Shown: positions 32,401 to 43,867 of the stretch, in pieces
Numbering within the stretch: position 1 is the first letter of the stretch
How the letters are laid out: the number at the start of each line of letters is the position of its first letter
Assembly (NCBI GenBank): GCA_963969595.1
Contig: OZ018408.1
Coordinates: 31,434,108 to 31,498,107 of the forward strand
Reading direction: 5' to 3'
Source of the DNA: Neckera pumila
Taxonomy: Eukaryota; Streptophyta; Bryopsida; Hypnales; Neckeraceae
Length of the DNA: 64,000 bases
The notes under the pieces: model-generated
Seen by the model: the letters and a program-made list of their open reading frames with translations, nothing else
The model's database searches: none
What the model was told of the DNA's origin: nothing
Position numbers and translations under genes: made by a program

Positions 32401-33759
32401 AAGATTCTGGGACATATACATAAGATATATATGTCGCAGCATATAAGGTAGAGGAAAATAAAACCATTAAGGACTTGATCTTGTCTCCTATTTACTGACT
32501 TTAGTTACCAACAGCAACTCTTCACTTCCAACAAGCTTAGTTGGCCTTCAATTAGCAAGTAGGGTGTAAGCATGACTTGGCTAAATTAAGTCTATGAGTA
32601 CTGACCTTTGAATGGGAATGTAGTCGTCTACTGTCCCGTCAATGGTGGTCTACAACCACCCACTTTGTAAGCATAGAATATGTAACCCTCTGCTTCAAAG
32701 GTTTGCAATTTGTTCCAATGTACGAGGAAGACGACACTAGAACAGTAAAAGGCGTGATCTTGTCTCGTATTGACTGCCGCCTGCTATCAACAGCAACTCA
32801 TCTCTGCCAACACCCTTGGTTGGAGTTCACACCAAGTTGGGTGTACACATGACTTGCAAGATAAATGTCTATGGCCAAACAATTTTGGATGGAAATAAGG
32901 TTGTCAACTGTCTCTTCAATAGTGGTCTACAACCTCCCATATTGAACAATTCAATATGAAATCACCAAAAAGTAAGTGTCATAAAAAAAAAAAAAATTTA
33001 TAAAGGGAGTTTAACTACTGTAGACCTGATGTGATCTCTCCAGTGAGCTCTGTTGAGTGATCTTCCAATGGAACCACACTCCCGCATTTCAACTAAGTGT
33101 ATGGGTCAAAATGCTCATCCCTAAAGAACGAAAAAGCTTAAACTGGAACTCACGCATTTTTTGAGGAGGTCCTGTTGAACACTTTCTGCTGTTCAGTTTA
33201 CTTTCCTTTTTGACCAACAGAATGCAATGCAATGCTCTCCACTGATTCTGGTCAGATAAAATTTGGCCCAGTCCAAAATTATACGGTCGATCAAATAGGT
33301 CATCGAAAAATCATGAAATCTCAATAGGGTTTAAATAGAATTTTGACAGCTTCAGTCGGATGTTCTCACTGAGCAATTTTAAGATACACCTAAGGATGGG
33401 AACCATGCTGGACACAATCAGGGACTTTCAAAAAGTTAGGGTTCCGAGCAAATTGAGCACGAATGCAGCAAGTAGAGAATCAGGGCTTGCTGACCTGGGG
33501 TGTGAAAGCTGGTGAGGCTTTCGATTGCGGCAGGCCGGCTCTGGTGCCACGTGATGAAAGGCGCAATGGGTCCTCGCTGCAAAATGGATCGGATGTTGCG
33601 GATGCGGTCGGCATTTTCCGGATGAGGCTCCAGCACGTCTAGAAACCCAGGATCCTCGAAAGTGTCGAACACGCCGTGGCCGTTGTCGTGCTGCAGCATG
33701 GCCTCGTGGAAAAAAACGTGGATCTGGTTCAAATCCTTGTCCGCCATCGCCATATTCAA
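29402..33759 (-). CDS. HDA8: class II histone deacetylase, HDA8-like
   Basis: Four exons on minus: 33759-33495, 32260-31998, 30783-30466, 29695-29402 (stop included), all GT-AG with matching phases, giving 379 residues, about the length of Arabidopsis HDA8. Class I/II deacetylases remove acetyl groups from lysines using one zinc ion. The motifs are present and intact: active-site His pair H150-H151 (RPPGHH), zinc ligands D187 and H189 (DIDVHYGNGTAEGF) and D279 (GQDSS), plus LVRPPGH, GYCFLNN, HGSWG and VQEGGY. The N-terminus (VFFHEAMLQHD...GVFDT, DPGFLDVLEPHPENADR) and QPTQADGY match the HDA8 branch rather than RPD3-type or HDA5/15/18-type enzymes. There is no obvious transit peptide. Two in-frame Mets follow the first (residues 3 and 5), so the start could be a few residues later. 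The gene looks functional and its 5' end points away from the PLC gene. Confidence 0.93.
29985..30440. repeat. three tandem units in HDA8 intron 3
   Basis: A unit of roughly 150-180 bp with landmark 'aatgcattctttgg.gcat' occurs at about 30043, 30185 and 30366; 'tttgaaccctta..' and 'ctttgc.aagaa.aatac' are shared. The exon boundary at 30465/30466 is just beyond the last unit. Confidence 0.75.
30862..31340. repeat. nested tandem repeats in HDA8 intron 2
   Basis: A 24-bp unit (catgtgaccatcactggaac core) is repeated from 30862, 30886 and 30910. It is followed by a roughly 245-bp duplication (landmark gttatggtacacaaagac near 30926 and gttatggtatacaaagac near 31171, both followed by gatcatcagtcatcgt). 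A further pair (aatgccaaatcc.agttttgag) is at about 31532 and 31740. Confidence 0.8.
32470..32960. repeat. two-copy tandem duplication in HDA8 intron 1
   Basis: A unit of about 280 bp: gatcttgtctc...caacagcaactc...gacttg...gtggtctacaacc, at about 32477-32660 and 32757-32935. Copies are diverged. Confidence 0.75.
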
Positions 33760-34270
33760 CAGCTATGGAGTATGGACTTCGATTCAACTCACGGTCCCTC
33801 GTCCTCTACTCAACCGGGGATGTCAGTCTAGCTGTGAAACGCCAAAAATTAAACACCAAAATAGAATGCAACTACTTCAACAAGAAAGCTCACTCTCCCC
33901 GTATTGGACGTGATCTTCCGGAAGTACAAAATGAGAGCCACAATTCACGTTGCATTTAAAATTCTCCAACAGAGAAACTCACTATGCACGTGATCTTCTG
34001 GACTGAAAAATTAGACCCACAATTCACATGATTCCAGAGCTGCACTGCACCTACAATTGACTTTCGTCCTAAGAAAATCTTCAAATGGCAATATAATGCC
34101 AATTTGGGGGGATTGACTCTGTGAAAGACCAAAAATGAAACTGACACCAAATATGGACCGCGATTATGATTTTTCCAACAGAAAAACGCACTATCCCCCC
34201 GTGTGGAAGAAATGTAAGTGATCTCCCAGGAGTAAATCATTAGACCCAAAATTCACATGATTCCCAAGTT
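33760..34270 (-). promoter_or_regulatory. upstream region of HDA8 with tandem units
   Basis: Lies immediately 5' of the HDA8 start. Three degenerate units between about 33885 and 34260 share 'aacag(a)aa.ctcact..ccc', 'gtgatct.c' and 'agacccacaattcacatgattcc'. No clear TATA or known plant motif is identified, so a promoter role is inferred from position only. Confidence 0.35.
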
Positions 34271-34624
34271 GCCAGAATGCAGCTTCAATTCATAGCTTTC
34301 CAAAATAAAAAATGCTTTCCTAAATAGTAAGCTGTGAATCCAGCAACTGGCAACGCAGGCTGACCTGAAATTAAATTAAGCGCAGGGTGTCGAAGGAGGG
34401 AGAATGCGAAGCCAACCGTCTCGGAAATGGAGGCCAGTGGCAAACATGAGATTCCATGCAGATGGACATTTGAACTGAAGAGCAAGGCTTTGTGCACGAC
34501 CCTCAATAAGGTTACCGCTTAGGGCTTCCGCAGTTGATAACGGCAGAAGGCCGGTACCGGTACTTAGCACAGGAGCCTGCAAAAGAGAGCATCACCACCG
34601 GTGCACGCCAGAGCTAGCTTCTAG

Positions 34625-34925
34625 GCAGGGCTTTTTTTTAGCACGCCAGATTGCACCAGGAAAAAATAAACTGGCTAAAAAATGGCAGCAAATCATGAAT
34701 TTTTTTTCAGAAAATTTCAAATTAAAAAAAATCTTAGATAAAATCGTCAATTGTGGATGAAAATAGAATTATGAATATGTGATATGTGCTAATTTGATAG
34801 TTTCTATCCAATATGTGAATGAATGTTGAAATTTGGAGCACTACTATAACATTTTATATTGTCACTTTGGCACTTCATAAAAAATGAAAAAAAATAAAAA
34901 AATAAAAAAAATCTTTAGCATGCCC
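34625..34925. mobile_element. A/T-rich MITE-like repeat, relative of 38526-38798
   Basis: Shares 'ggc.cttttttt(t)..gcac..cagattgcacca', 'gtggatgaa', 'gtgaatgaatgt.gaaat' and 'actttggcacttc' in order with the hAT-type element at 38526-38798. The ends here are unclear. Confidence 0.5.
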
Positions 34926-35017
34926 AAGTTGGAAATGGTATGCACGGGGAGCTGCAACAAACTGACCAACAATTCTCTAAATTATTAGTGTGGTACAAAA
35001 TTTTGAAGTATTGCATA

Positions 35018-35155
35018 TTACTTTTATTATGCCTTCAAATTTGCATTCACTATTGAGGTGTTCTAGACTCCATAGATTATTGGGCATTACTTTTATTATG
35101 CCTTCAAATTTGCATTCACTATTGAGATGTTCTAGACTCCATAGATTATTGGGCA
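35018..35155. repeat. two-copy 69-bp tandem duplication
   Basis: Units at 35018 and 35087 are almost identical (one difference seen, gaggtg/gagatg), so the duplication is recent. Non-coding. Confidence 0.9.
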
Positions 35156-35159
35156 AAAC

Positions 35160-36420
35160 CAATATAAATAGGATATAATGGAACTTGACATCCTTGTGTG
35201 TGCATATAGTGGATTTTTGATTACTGCATTTTGTACAGCCCTAATAGAGCATCATTCAATAAGAGAAAAATGACAAGAGAAGAATGACAGATTTGTGATT
35301 TGGTAGAAGTATCTCATTTCAAGTTGTGTAAGAATGCCCAACAAAATCTTCAATTCCAAGCACTGTCAAGGTAATGATTAGTGCAAACTTTAAAAAAGTG
35401 ATGGAATATATATTTTACAATGCATTAGTCTTTTGTCCAAATACCTTGAGGGCTTTAGGGATTGATTATGTTCATTATTTTCTATAGACAAGACCTACTA
35501 TAAAAAAAAAAATTTAAGCATACAATCTAAGTTATTTCAAGAAAATAAATGCTTGTTACTATATTTTTTATCATGTGGTTGTACAACTTCTGTAAAGACT
35601 TTGCCCCGCAAGACCAATTGCCAAAGTTGCTTCCCAATTACTTCATTAGATGTCTTCTCAGGTACTTCTTTTTAATTGGTGTGAATATTTTAATTGAAAA
35701 CAAATGGAAATAGATGAAAATTGGATGAAAATCATACCATTTGGAATACAATATGAAAATCTTGTAGACTTTACTATATTGATTTTATCATTATTATTAT
35801 GGAGCATATTAATTGCATTAACTTGTGCATTATATAAACTTATGAATTTTTTATTTTTTTCATAATAAAATTTTACATTGGCATTCACCAAATCAACAAG
35901 TTCCTACTGAACTAATGAATAAGGTCTATACAAAATTGATTTTTATATTTGATCAAAAAATGAACATATAAGTGCTATGTAGGAGTACTGCTAAAAAAAA
36001 TGTCTTCATTTCTATACTAGATATTGCATAAGGGAAACCATTTGTCAATATACTACCAATGGATTGTCATTGGTAGTGTAGATAGTAGCGAAGCCCTAGT
36101 TATATATTTATATGTTTAAATTAGTGTAGAATGAAACATCACAATATAGTGCAAACATCCATATGTTTGATTATGGTAGAAACACTAATTTTGTAAATTC
36201 CTCATAGAGTACACTCTTTGTATTTTTTTTCTAACCACATATATCCTATATATTCTATAGGAAATATGATTAATATAAAAATATTCTAGAATTTTTTTAG
36301 AGGATTTTCAAGAATGTTCTTTTATATACTCTTTAAAGCACCTATTTTTTGTTTATAAAATATTTAAGTTTAAATCTTATCCATCATTAGTCAAACCTTA
36401 TATTTGAACTCATCTAAATT
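35160..36420. other. AT-rich, no recognisable gene
   Basis: Only short frames, no repeat structure beyond A/T tracts. Confidence 0.5.
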
Positions 36421-36424
36421 TCAA

Positions 36425-36880
36425 AATTAACTAGTGTGGCCCTATGCCGTTGGCCCAATTTTCATCTACTCCCGGTTCCACTCCTGGTTCTACTTTCGAT
36501 TCTACTCCCAGTTCTACTCCCGGTTCCACTCCCAATACCAAGAACGCCACCAAAATCAAAGTAAAAGTAATTTTCTAATTTATTAATCAATAAATACTTT
36601 GAAATTCAATAACTTTTGCACCACCGCTCCAAACGCCACGAAACCAAGCCGATGCACCCCTCCTCGGCGAGAGCTTTCCGACGGTACCAAGCACACGGCC
36701 GGGGGACACACGGTCAGGAAGTTGTCCATGCTACAAACAAAACAAAACAAAACAAAACAAAACAAAACAAAACAAAATAAAACAAAACAAACAAACAAAC
36801 AAACAAACAAACAAACAAACAAACAAACAAACAAACAAACAAACAAACAAACAAACAACAGCCTCATTTAAGGTATTGAT
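36425..36880. mobile_element. dispersed element relative of 25522-26147
   Basis: Shares actagtgtg..., a degenerate 12-bp tandem (tactcccggttc variants, about 36469-36540), a cgccacgaaac..gcacccctcct..gacggtaccaagcac block, and a terminal microsatellite followed by 'gcctcatttaaggtat'. The element at 25522-26147 ends similarly. Confidence 0.6.
36732..36858. repeat. (CAAAA)n then (CAAA)n microsatellite
   Basis: A pentanucleotide run changes into about 18 units of a tetranucleotide. It creates the Cys/Leu/Phe/Val-repeat and Lys/Gln/Thr/Asn-repeat frames seen on both strands, which are not genes. Confidence 0.95.
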
Positions 36881-36903
36881 TCCCATATTACTGAGTCCTT
36901 TAA

Positions 36904-37826
36904 CCCCTAAAGTTTCACGACTATGTAATCACCAAAAACGCTCCAAAACTGCCATTTCTAATACAACTACCAAATTTTTGGAAAAAAACAATTTTTGACA
37001 CATGTAACCGTAGGATCTTGTAGTATGATATTTTGAAAACATGTGGTAAAAATTCCAGAAAATTCCACCGTGTGGATCATAAGATATAAGCATTCAAAGT
37101 CTTGAAAACCTTTTTTTCAATCCTGCGAAAAATCGGGCAGCTGCACTTTGCAAGCTCACTTTTCAATGAAAAAACGCCGATAAAGGTGGTGCTTTTTTAA
37201 ATTCAGTTTCTTAAACAAGTTGTCTATATGCTTGAAAAATTTCACATCATTTGAAATTGTACAACATATAGGAAAAAAATAGCAAGTAGAAAGAAGTAGA
37301 AAATGACTCAAAATACTAAATTGTTAAAAATTTAATCATGGAATTTAAAAATGCCAATCCCAACGGTTGTAATGTTGTAATAATCAATCTACATCCTAAG
37401 ATTTTATTTTTTTCCAAAAATATTGAAAATTGAGTTAAATAAACAACTTTAAAGTTTTTTTTAGAGTAAAGAATCCATAACTGCCCGCAAACCAAAAACC
37501 CTCATAACTTTTTACTCATTGATCGAAATGGAGTGACTCAAAGCTATTTAAGTATATATAAATGTAGATAACCAATTTCAAAAAAAAATTCCGGAAGAAA
37601 TGATTTTTTCTGATCTGCCCAAACTGCCTGATTACAAAAAAAAGTAACATATCAGGTCACAACTTTTGACTCGTATTTCGAAATGTCTTGAAACTTGGTA
37701 CACATGAAGATATTCCTTGCCCCCACCTTCTATTAAAATTTCAGCCTCAAATATGGATATCTCTAGTCACACGTACCTGCCCAAAATTTCTATACGGCCA
37801 AAAAACGCATGTTGGTCCTTTAGGGG
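36904..37826 (+). mobile_element. TTAA-flanked CCCCTAAAG element, 923 bp
   Basis: Begins CCCCTAAAGTTTCACGAC, ends GGTCCTTTAGGGG, with TTAA at 36900-36903 and 37827-37830. Same length and interior landmarks as 15238-16160 (gggcag..tgcacttcacaag; caacatataggaaaaaaatag; ttggtccttta). Non-coding. Confidence 0.8.
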
Positions 37827-38070
37827 TTAAATCACTTTCACTTAATTAACAAATTGTTATCGTTACTTCTAGTTCTTATAAAGTTGTTGTTCTATCTACT
37901 CAGCCAATAATTTGTACTAATAGTATATGTGACACGAGTTTACCAAATGGTCACACTATTTTGAAGTTGAGCATGATATCGGTCATACTATTTTGAAATA
38001 TTCCTATATTGTACGAAGTATCAATTTCTACAAAATTTAGAATTTTGTGATAATACTAATTTACTAGATC

Positions 38071-39274
38071 TTCTAAAGTTCCGTAACTATGTTTTTACCA
38101 AAAACACTCAAAAAAATTTCATTTTCAAAACAAGTACCAAAAAAATTTTAAACTTTTTTTTTACACATGTAACTGTAGGATCTTGTAGTGCACTGGTTTG
38201 GAAAGATGCGGAAAAAATTTTAAAAATTTCCACCCTATGGAGTGCAAGATATTAGCATTCGAATTGACAAAACCCCTTTTTTTGTCCCTTCAAAAAAATC
38301 GGGCAGTTGCACTTCACAAACTCACTATTGTATGAAAAAATGTCCAAAACAATGGTAACTCTTTGTATTCATTACCCAAGACAAGTTGTCTACATGCTTG
38401 AAAAATTTCACATCATTTGAAATTCTATAGCATATAGGAAAAAAAGGATAAGTAGATAGTAGTAGAGAATATTCAAAATACTAAATTGTTAAGAAATGAA
38501 AGAATTGAAAAATGCCAATCCCAATCAGCCCTTTTTTTTGGCACTATGGGGCCAGATTGCACCATTTTAAAATAAATGTCTACTTTTCGTCAGATAAAAG
38601 TAATCTTTTTTTGCCATAAATATTCTATTTTTCTCAAAAATGTAGATGAAGTCGCCAAATTTGGATGAAAAAGTGCATAAATATGATTGAAAGGTGTTAT
38701 TTGGTCCAAAAGGTGGATGAATGTAGAAATATTGTGCTTCATGAAATTTTAAGTGATCGCCATCTTGGCACTATTTCAAAATTAGAAAAAAAGGGTTGAT
38801 CCCAATGGTTGCAATATTGTAATAAACAATATACATCCTATGATTTTATTTTTTTCAAAATATATTGAAAATTGAGTAAGATATTCGACTTCAAAGTTTA
38901 TTTTAGTGTAGAAAATCCATAATTGCCCGGAAACAAAAAATCCTCATAACTTTTGACTCATCGATCAAAATAAAATGATTCAAAGCTTCCATGTATATAT
39001 AACTCTAGAAAACCAATTTCATATTTTTGTTTTTGAAAAAAGTAATTTTTTTTATCTGCCCGTACTGCCTAGTTATGAAAAAAATTAATATATTAGGCCA
39101 TAATTTTTTACCATATTTCAAATGTCATAGAATTTAGTACATATGAAAGATATTCTTTGTTCCCACCTTCTATTAGAATTGAGGCCAAAATAATGGAAAT
39201 CTTTAGTCACACGTACTGACGTACCTACCCAAAATTTCTATGTAGCCAAAAAATGCATGTTGGTCCTTTAGAGG
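38071..39274 (+). mobile_element. TTAA-type element carrying a hAT-type MITE
   Basis: The interior follows the 923-bp family; without the insert at 38526-38798 it is about 930 bp. Its left terminus is eroded (ttctaaag where others have CCCCTAAAG) and the right end reads GGTCCTTTAGAGG followed by TTAA. Confidence 0.75.
38526..38798. mobile_element. hAT-type MITE, 273 bp
   Basis: Starts CAGCCCTTTTTTTTGGCA, ends AAAAAAAGGGTTG, and is bounded by the perfect 8-bp repeat ATCCCAAT (38518-38525 and 38799-38806). An 8-bp target duplication and CA-starting short ends are the hAT signature. Comparison with uninterrupted relatives (15238, 36904) shows the insert directly. Confidence 0.85.
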
Positions 39275-39278
39275 TTAA

Positions 39279-40293
39279 TATTAGAAGCAGTCAATGCACT
39301 TGACTCTCACTTTGTCCAAATGAATGTTTTTTCGTTTTACATGACCATAGGATCCAAAATGATTACGCCCTTAACCTTGTAATGTCTTTGCAAATACTAA
39401 ATGCTCAATAGATAGGAAATGATCCTTCTATGTAAGACAGAAGTGTAGATGTTCATCTTTGGAATTTTTGTGAACAATAGAAGTTTTGCACAATAGTTTG
39501 ACCTCCAAGGTTTGAGTGCTCTTGGATTTTTTTAAGCAAATGATTCACATAGTACAGAGAAGGATGATTTCTATGGTAACTAACTCAGCGTTCCAAGGAT
39601 AAATCCCGACAACGTCTAAAAGGATTTGAATTATTGTCTGTTGAGGTCAGATTCATACAAAATCTTTTTTTTCAGTCAAATTTCTATTTGTTAATTGAAT
39701 TTAGAATTTGTTTCGCAAGGTTTGGAATATTTCATGACCTTTAGTAGGATTTAGAATATTTCACAACTTTTACCACTATTCACAACTTACCGGTACTCAC
39801 GGCTTTACCAATACTTGTGGCTTCGGTTTCTTGGTTTCTTTAAGGATTAAGATTTTTTTCTATCTCTACACTATTCAATTATGCCACATTACAATTTTAA
39901 ATTTTTTTTATTAGACACCATATTTTATTGTATTTTGAATTATTGTTTTCAACCCTTGAAGGATGAAGGAGGGATCTTGGAAATCATCCCTTTTCACTAC
40001 CATGTGAATCTTTCCTTTAGAAGATTACAAAAGCACTCATTTGAAGTCAAACTACTGTAGAAGACCTCCCCTTGTCACACCAAAATTCCGAGGATGAATA
40101 ATTCAACTTCTGTCCTACAAATGAGATTCTCTGTCATCCATTGACCACAAAATGGTTGCGTCAACATTTAAGGATTCATGAAACTGACCCTAGCACAAGG
40201 TGTTTTTCTTCTCCGTTGTCAGACTTTTTGATTTCTAAGAAACTGCACGAGCGGCCTAGTAGTTCTTCAAAGTGCCAAAGTAGCAAATCAGCA
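39279..40293. other. no recognisable gene
   Basis: AT-rich spacer. The segment at about 39535-39575 resembles 14645-14690 (caaatgattcacac/t), again upstream of a CCCCTAA-ended element. Confidence 0.4.
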
Positions 40294-40297
40294 TTAA

Positions 40298-40930
40298 CCC
40301 CTAACTGCCCGAGGCACCAGATTTTGGTGTTTCAAAAACTTTGAAGTTAAGTAAAACTCAACCAAATTGCTATTTATAATAGTTTATACTTTTGGAGAAC
40401 TCTTTTTGAAGTCTAGTGTTATAATCAAAAAGCCGATCTTAAAAATAAAGGATTATTATTTTTCTATTCAAGATTTTGTGCAAGGATACCCATTGCATCT
40501 TGACTTCCCGTAGTGTTGAGAGCTCTTGAAAATGAGCTTCAAATATACTAGATTTTGGAGAATTAATCACATTAGAAAATTTAAAAAAATTATAGAGTAC
40601 ATTTTTAAAAATTGTAAATTGATTGGGGTTGTGCATGCTAGGTCCTATAACCTCACATTTTTTTAGTGACCAACTTTTTAGAGTTGACATGCAAAAAGAG
40701 AATTGAAAAGTTTTCATAGTTTTAACGTCCTCATGATTAAACACTATAATCTTTCAATCTGGAAGTGATCTTGTTATGTTTTCTGTTCTTATATGATCTC
40801 TAACATGTCTAGTTTGAATTTGTATGGTTACAGTTCAAAAGAAAATGGTACGACTTATGAAAATATTGACTTTTTGTTCAATTTAGAGCAAATTTCAAGG
40901 AGCTCCAACTAGGCCTTGGGCATTTAGGGG
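40298..40930. mobile_element. TTAA-flanked CCCCTAA element, 633 bp subfamily
   Basis: Starts CCCCTAACTGCCCGAGGC and ends GGCCTTGGGCATTTAGGGG (inverted ends over about 17 bases). TTAA lies on both sides (40294-40297, 40931-40934). The right 190 bp recur at about 11150-11340. No coding sequence. Confidence 0.8.
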
Positions 40931-40934
40931 TTAA

Positions 40935-41543
40935 CTTAGTTACAAACAATCCAATGTTCTTTGCTCCAGTCCAGTCGAAAAACCAAACGTAAAAGTTATG
41001 TAATATAGTGTTAAAATAACTACATCTAAAATTGCATGCTTCCTAAAAACACACAGTGGATATTCTTGCCTAAAATATACTCCCACTACTTATATGTCTC
41101 TACAGTTGCTTTTAAGTACCTATTTTCAGCACTTTGAAAATTTGTATTTTATTCACACGGTGTCCAAAAAATGCATTTTAAAAGTATCTAGAATCCCATT
41201 TTGACTACCAATGGGACCCCACATTTTTTTTTCAATATAATCATGAAACCATGCTGAATTATGTTGAATTGCTTAATTGTGCGATTTAAGGTCACTTACC
41301 TTAATAAATTCTTCTCCTTTCCTTTTTCCTTCTCTCCTTCTAGACTGGTCCACTGCAATAAAGTCCATTTTTTGCCATGAACCTCCATCAATCCCACTTC
41401 AGTCTGTTACTAAAAGTTATTAGTCAAGGTAAGGTACACCAGTCTATTATTGTCACCTTCCTAATTCCGTCAGTCTATATTTGGCCCCAATTTTGTCTAG
41501 CCTATTATACAAATCCGTTCACTTTTTTGACAATTCCAGTGCA
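40935..41543. other. no recognisable gene
   Basis: AT-rich spacer without repeats I can pair. Confidence 0.4.
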
Positions 41544-41890
41544 TTAACCCCTAAAGGACCAAACAACGTTTTTTTTTGGCAACATAGCAATTTTGGGCAG
41601 CTCACTATGAGCGGAAATTTTATTTTTTTTCTTTGAAAATTTCACACAACATAAGCCCAAGGAGTAGCTTTAAGGCCCAACAATTTTCAAAACTTTTGAC
41701 TACATGTTTAAAAAGTTAATCGATGATATGTCATTTTCAGTTGTCGACGGGCAACTCAAAAAAATGCTGAAAAATGACTTTTAAAAAAAATAAAAATTTC
41801 AAATTGGTTTTCTAGATGTATATGTATGTAAAAAGCTTTGAATTATTCTATTTTGATTTATGAGATGTAAATTTTATGAGGTATTCTATA

Positions 41891-42380
41891 CTGAATAGGG
41901 GTACATTAGATGATATTTGGGGGTCTTGGAAGGCCGTTTTAGGCCTGTTCCCTCATCTGCCCAGATTCAATGAATGCCGGTACAGGTGTGTCAGAAAAAA
42001 AAAATTTCAAAAAAAAAAAAGGGAATTTTTTTTACCAAAATATCATTTTAAGCAAAAAAAAAAAATTTTAATTTTATTTTTTCAAAAAATGACGTGGCAA
42101 TCGCTCGACCACGTCAGCCAGCTGTTGCTGCTGCGTTCCCGCAGTTTGGGAATGCAGCAGACAGCAGGGGAACTCAGAGCCTTCTAAGACCCCCGAATTT
42201 CATCTAATGTTAAAGGGACCCATACTAATTAATTGACATTCCACACTAAATAAATATCTATCTTCAATGTACATCTATAGTTATTGAAGTGTGCAGAGGA
42301 TGTACATCAAGTTTCAAAATCTACAATTTTCTAAGATTAGTCCCTTTAATCGTTTGGTCCCTTTAATACCCCTATTCACT
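41891..42380. mobile_element. nested element, ends CTGAATAGGGGTA / TACCCCTATTCA(C)
   Basis: The short inverted ends and absence from relatives (54535-55469 reads straight through the site) define it. It carries a third element inside (41903-42211). Confidence 0.65.
41903..42211. mobile_element. innermost MITE of the nest
   Basis: Inverted ends acattagatgatatttgggg and ccccgaatttcatctaatgt. The left part resembles 60250-60380 (gcattgg.gggctgtt.taggccc.ttccc). The interior holds A/T tracts and a gcagc-rich hairpin (gctgctgcgttcccgc / gggaatgcagcag). Confidence 0.7.
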
Positions 42381-42989
42381 GTAGTTTGCACGCAGTTATG
42401 GATTCCCTACTCTAAAATAAACTTTAAAGTCCGTTATTTGACTCAATTTTTAATATTTTTTGAAAAAAATAAAGCATAGGATGTAGATTGCTTATTACAA
42501 CATTACCACCGTTGGGATTGGAATTTTTCAATTCCATAATTAAATTCTTAACAATTTAGTGTTTTTGAATCATTCTTTATTTCTTTCTACACCCTATTTT
42601 TTTCCTATATGTTGTACAATTCCAAATGATCTGAAATTTTTCAAGCATGTAGCCAACTTGCTTTGAAGAATGAATCCAAGGAGTACCCACCATTTTGGAC
42701 ATTTTTCATTTAAACGTGACCTTATAAAGTGTAGCTACCCAATTTTTTGCAGGGCCAAAAAAAGGATTTTTGTCAATTCAAATGCTAACATATCTTGCAA
42801 TCTATATGGCGAAAAACTCTGATATTTTATTTACATATTCTCAAACAAGCTTACTACAAGATCCTACGGTTACATGCATCCAAAAATATTTTTTTTCTAA
42901 GATTTGGTACTTGTATTAGAAATGACAGTTTTCGAGCAATTTTGTTGAAACATAGTCTCTGAACTTTAGAGGTTAATGTCAAAAAGGGT

Positions 42990-43645
42990 GATGTGTCAAT
43001 CTTTCATTGGTGAACACTTGAGTGCCAATGGATATATGGGAAAGTGGTAAATGGGTTGTTCTTAGGATGTTTTTTGCCTCCACTCTACAAGGGGTTTTGT
43101 AATTTCAAGGCAGCTCACTTTAGTAATTCACAAAAATTACAATTTTGAGCGGAAAATTATAATTCTACTTGGATTTGACTGGTGAAATAAGCACACACCT
43201 CTAAAAAAATATGTTCCACTCTTAGAGATGTTGCTAAGGGCCACTTCACACTACGGCCGTCGGTCGAGAGTCCATCGGTTTCCACCAATCATATTGCAAA
43301 GTCCCACAGCCTCTCGACTTGGACGGCGGCCATAGTGTGAAGAGGCCCTAAGATAAGGTAGACAAGCCTATTACCACCCTGATTTGCAATGTGAGTATAT
43401 TTGGGCCAATTCCAAGAAGGGTATGTATTTTTCAGAGGTGTGCGCTTGTTTCGCAAATCAAACCCAAGTGGAAGTATAATTTTTCAATCAAAATTGTAAT
43501 TTCTGCGAATTTTTGAAGTGTCAACCCTGAAATTACAAAACCACTTGTAGATTGGAGTCATAAACATCATACCAACAACCCATAACCACCCTTCCATGTA
43601 TCTATTAGCACGTAAGTATGGACCAATGAAAAATTGACACATTAG
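42990..43645. mobile_element. large foldback with arms of about 220 bp
   Basis: The left arm 42990-43225 (gtgtcaatctttcattggt ... gcacacacctctaaaaa) is mirrored by 43425-43645 (cagaggtgtgcgc ... accaatgaaaaattgacac). The centre holds the separate MITE at 43238-43351. Non-coding. Confidence 0.75.
43238..43351. mobile_element. PIF/Harbinger-like MITE, GGGCCACTTCACAC ends
   Basis: TAA/GGGCCACTTCACACTACGGCCG at the left is mirrored by CGGCCATAGTGTGAAGAGGCCC/TAA at the right. A 3-bp TAA target would fit PIF/Harbinger. A related element is at 45036-45603. Confidence 0.75.
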
Positions 43646-43815
43646 TCTTGGTGATATCAATGCTCTGATTTTGTCAGGAAAGTGAGTGGAGTTGGATGAG
43701 TGTAATGACGGAAATGGGGCCAAAACTAGGATGGCGGAAATAGGAAGCTGGCTACTTTAGGCTGGTTTACCTTAGTCAGATTGCAAATCAGGGTGTAATA
43801 GGCTTGTCTACCTTG
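43355..43815. mobile_element. element with 36-bp inverted ends overlapping the foldback
   Basis: aaggtagacaagcctattacc..tgatttgcaat near 43356 is mirrored near 43785-43813 (attgcaaatcaggg..taataggcttgtctacctt). Its body overlaps the right arm of the foldback at 42990-43645, so one inserted in the other. Confidence 0.65.
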
Positions 43816-43867
43816 CGTTCAGTTAGAAAAAGAGTTCCGCGCTCCCAGCGATCAGTTGCTCCCAGCG

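Larger units (their letters stand above)
41548..42972 (-). mobile_element. TTAA-flanked element with two nested inserts
   Basis: Starts CCCCTAAAGGACC, ends CTTTAGAGG, flanked by TTAA (41544-41547, 42973-42976). It is the 930-bp family in reverse orientation, enlarged to 1425 bp by an insert at about 41891-42380. Confidence 0.8.

Noticed and set aside
36583..36871. Frames coding for Leu/Phe/Val/Cys or Lys/Gln/Thr/Asn repeats
   Set aside because: Produced entirely by the (CAAAA)n/(CAAA)n microsatellite.
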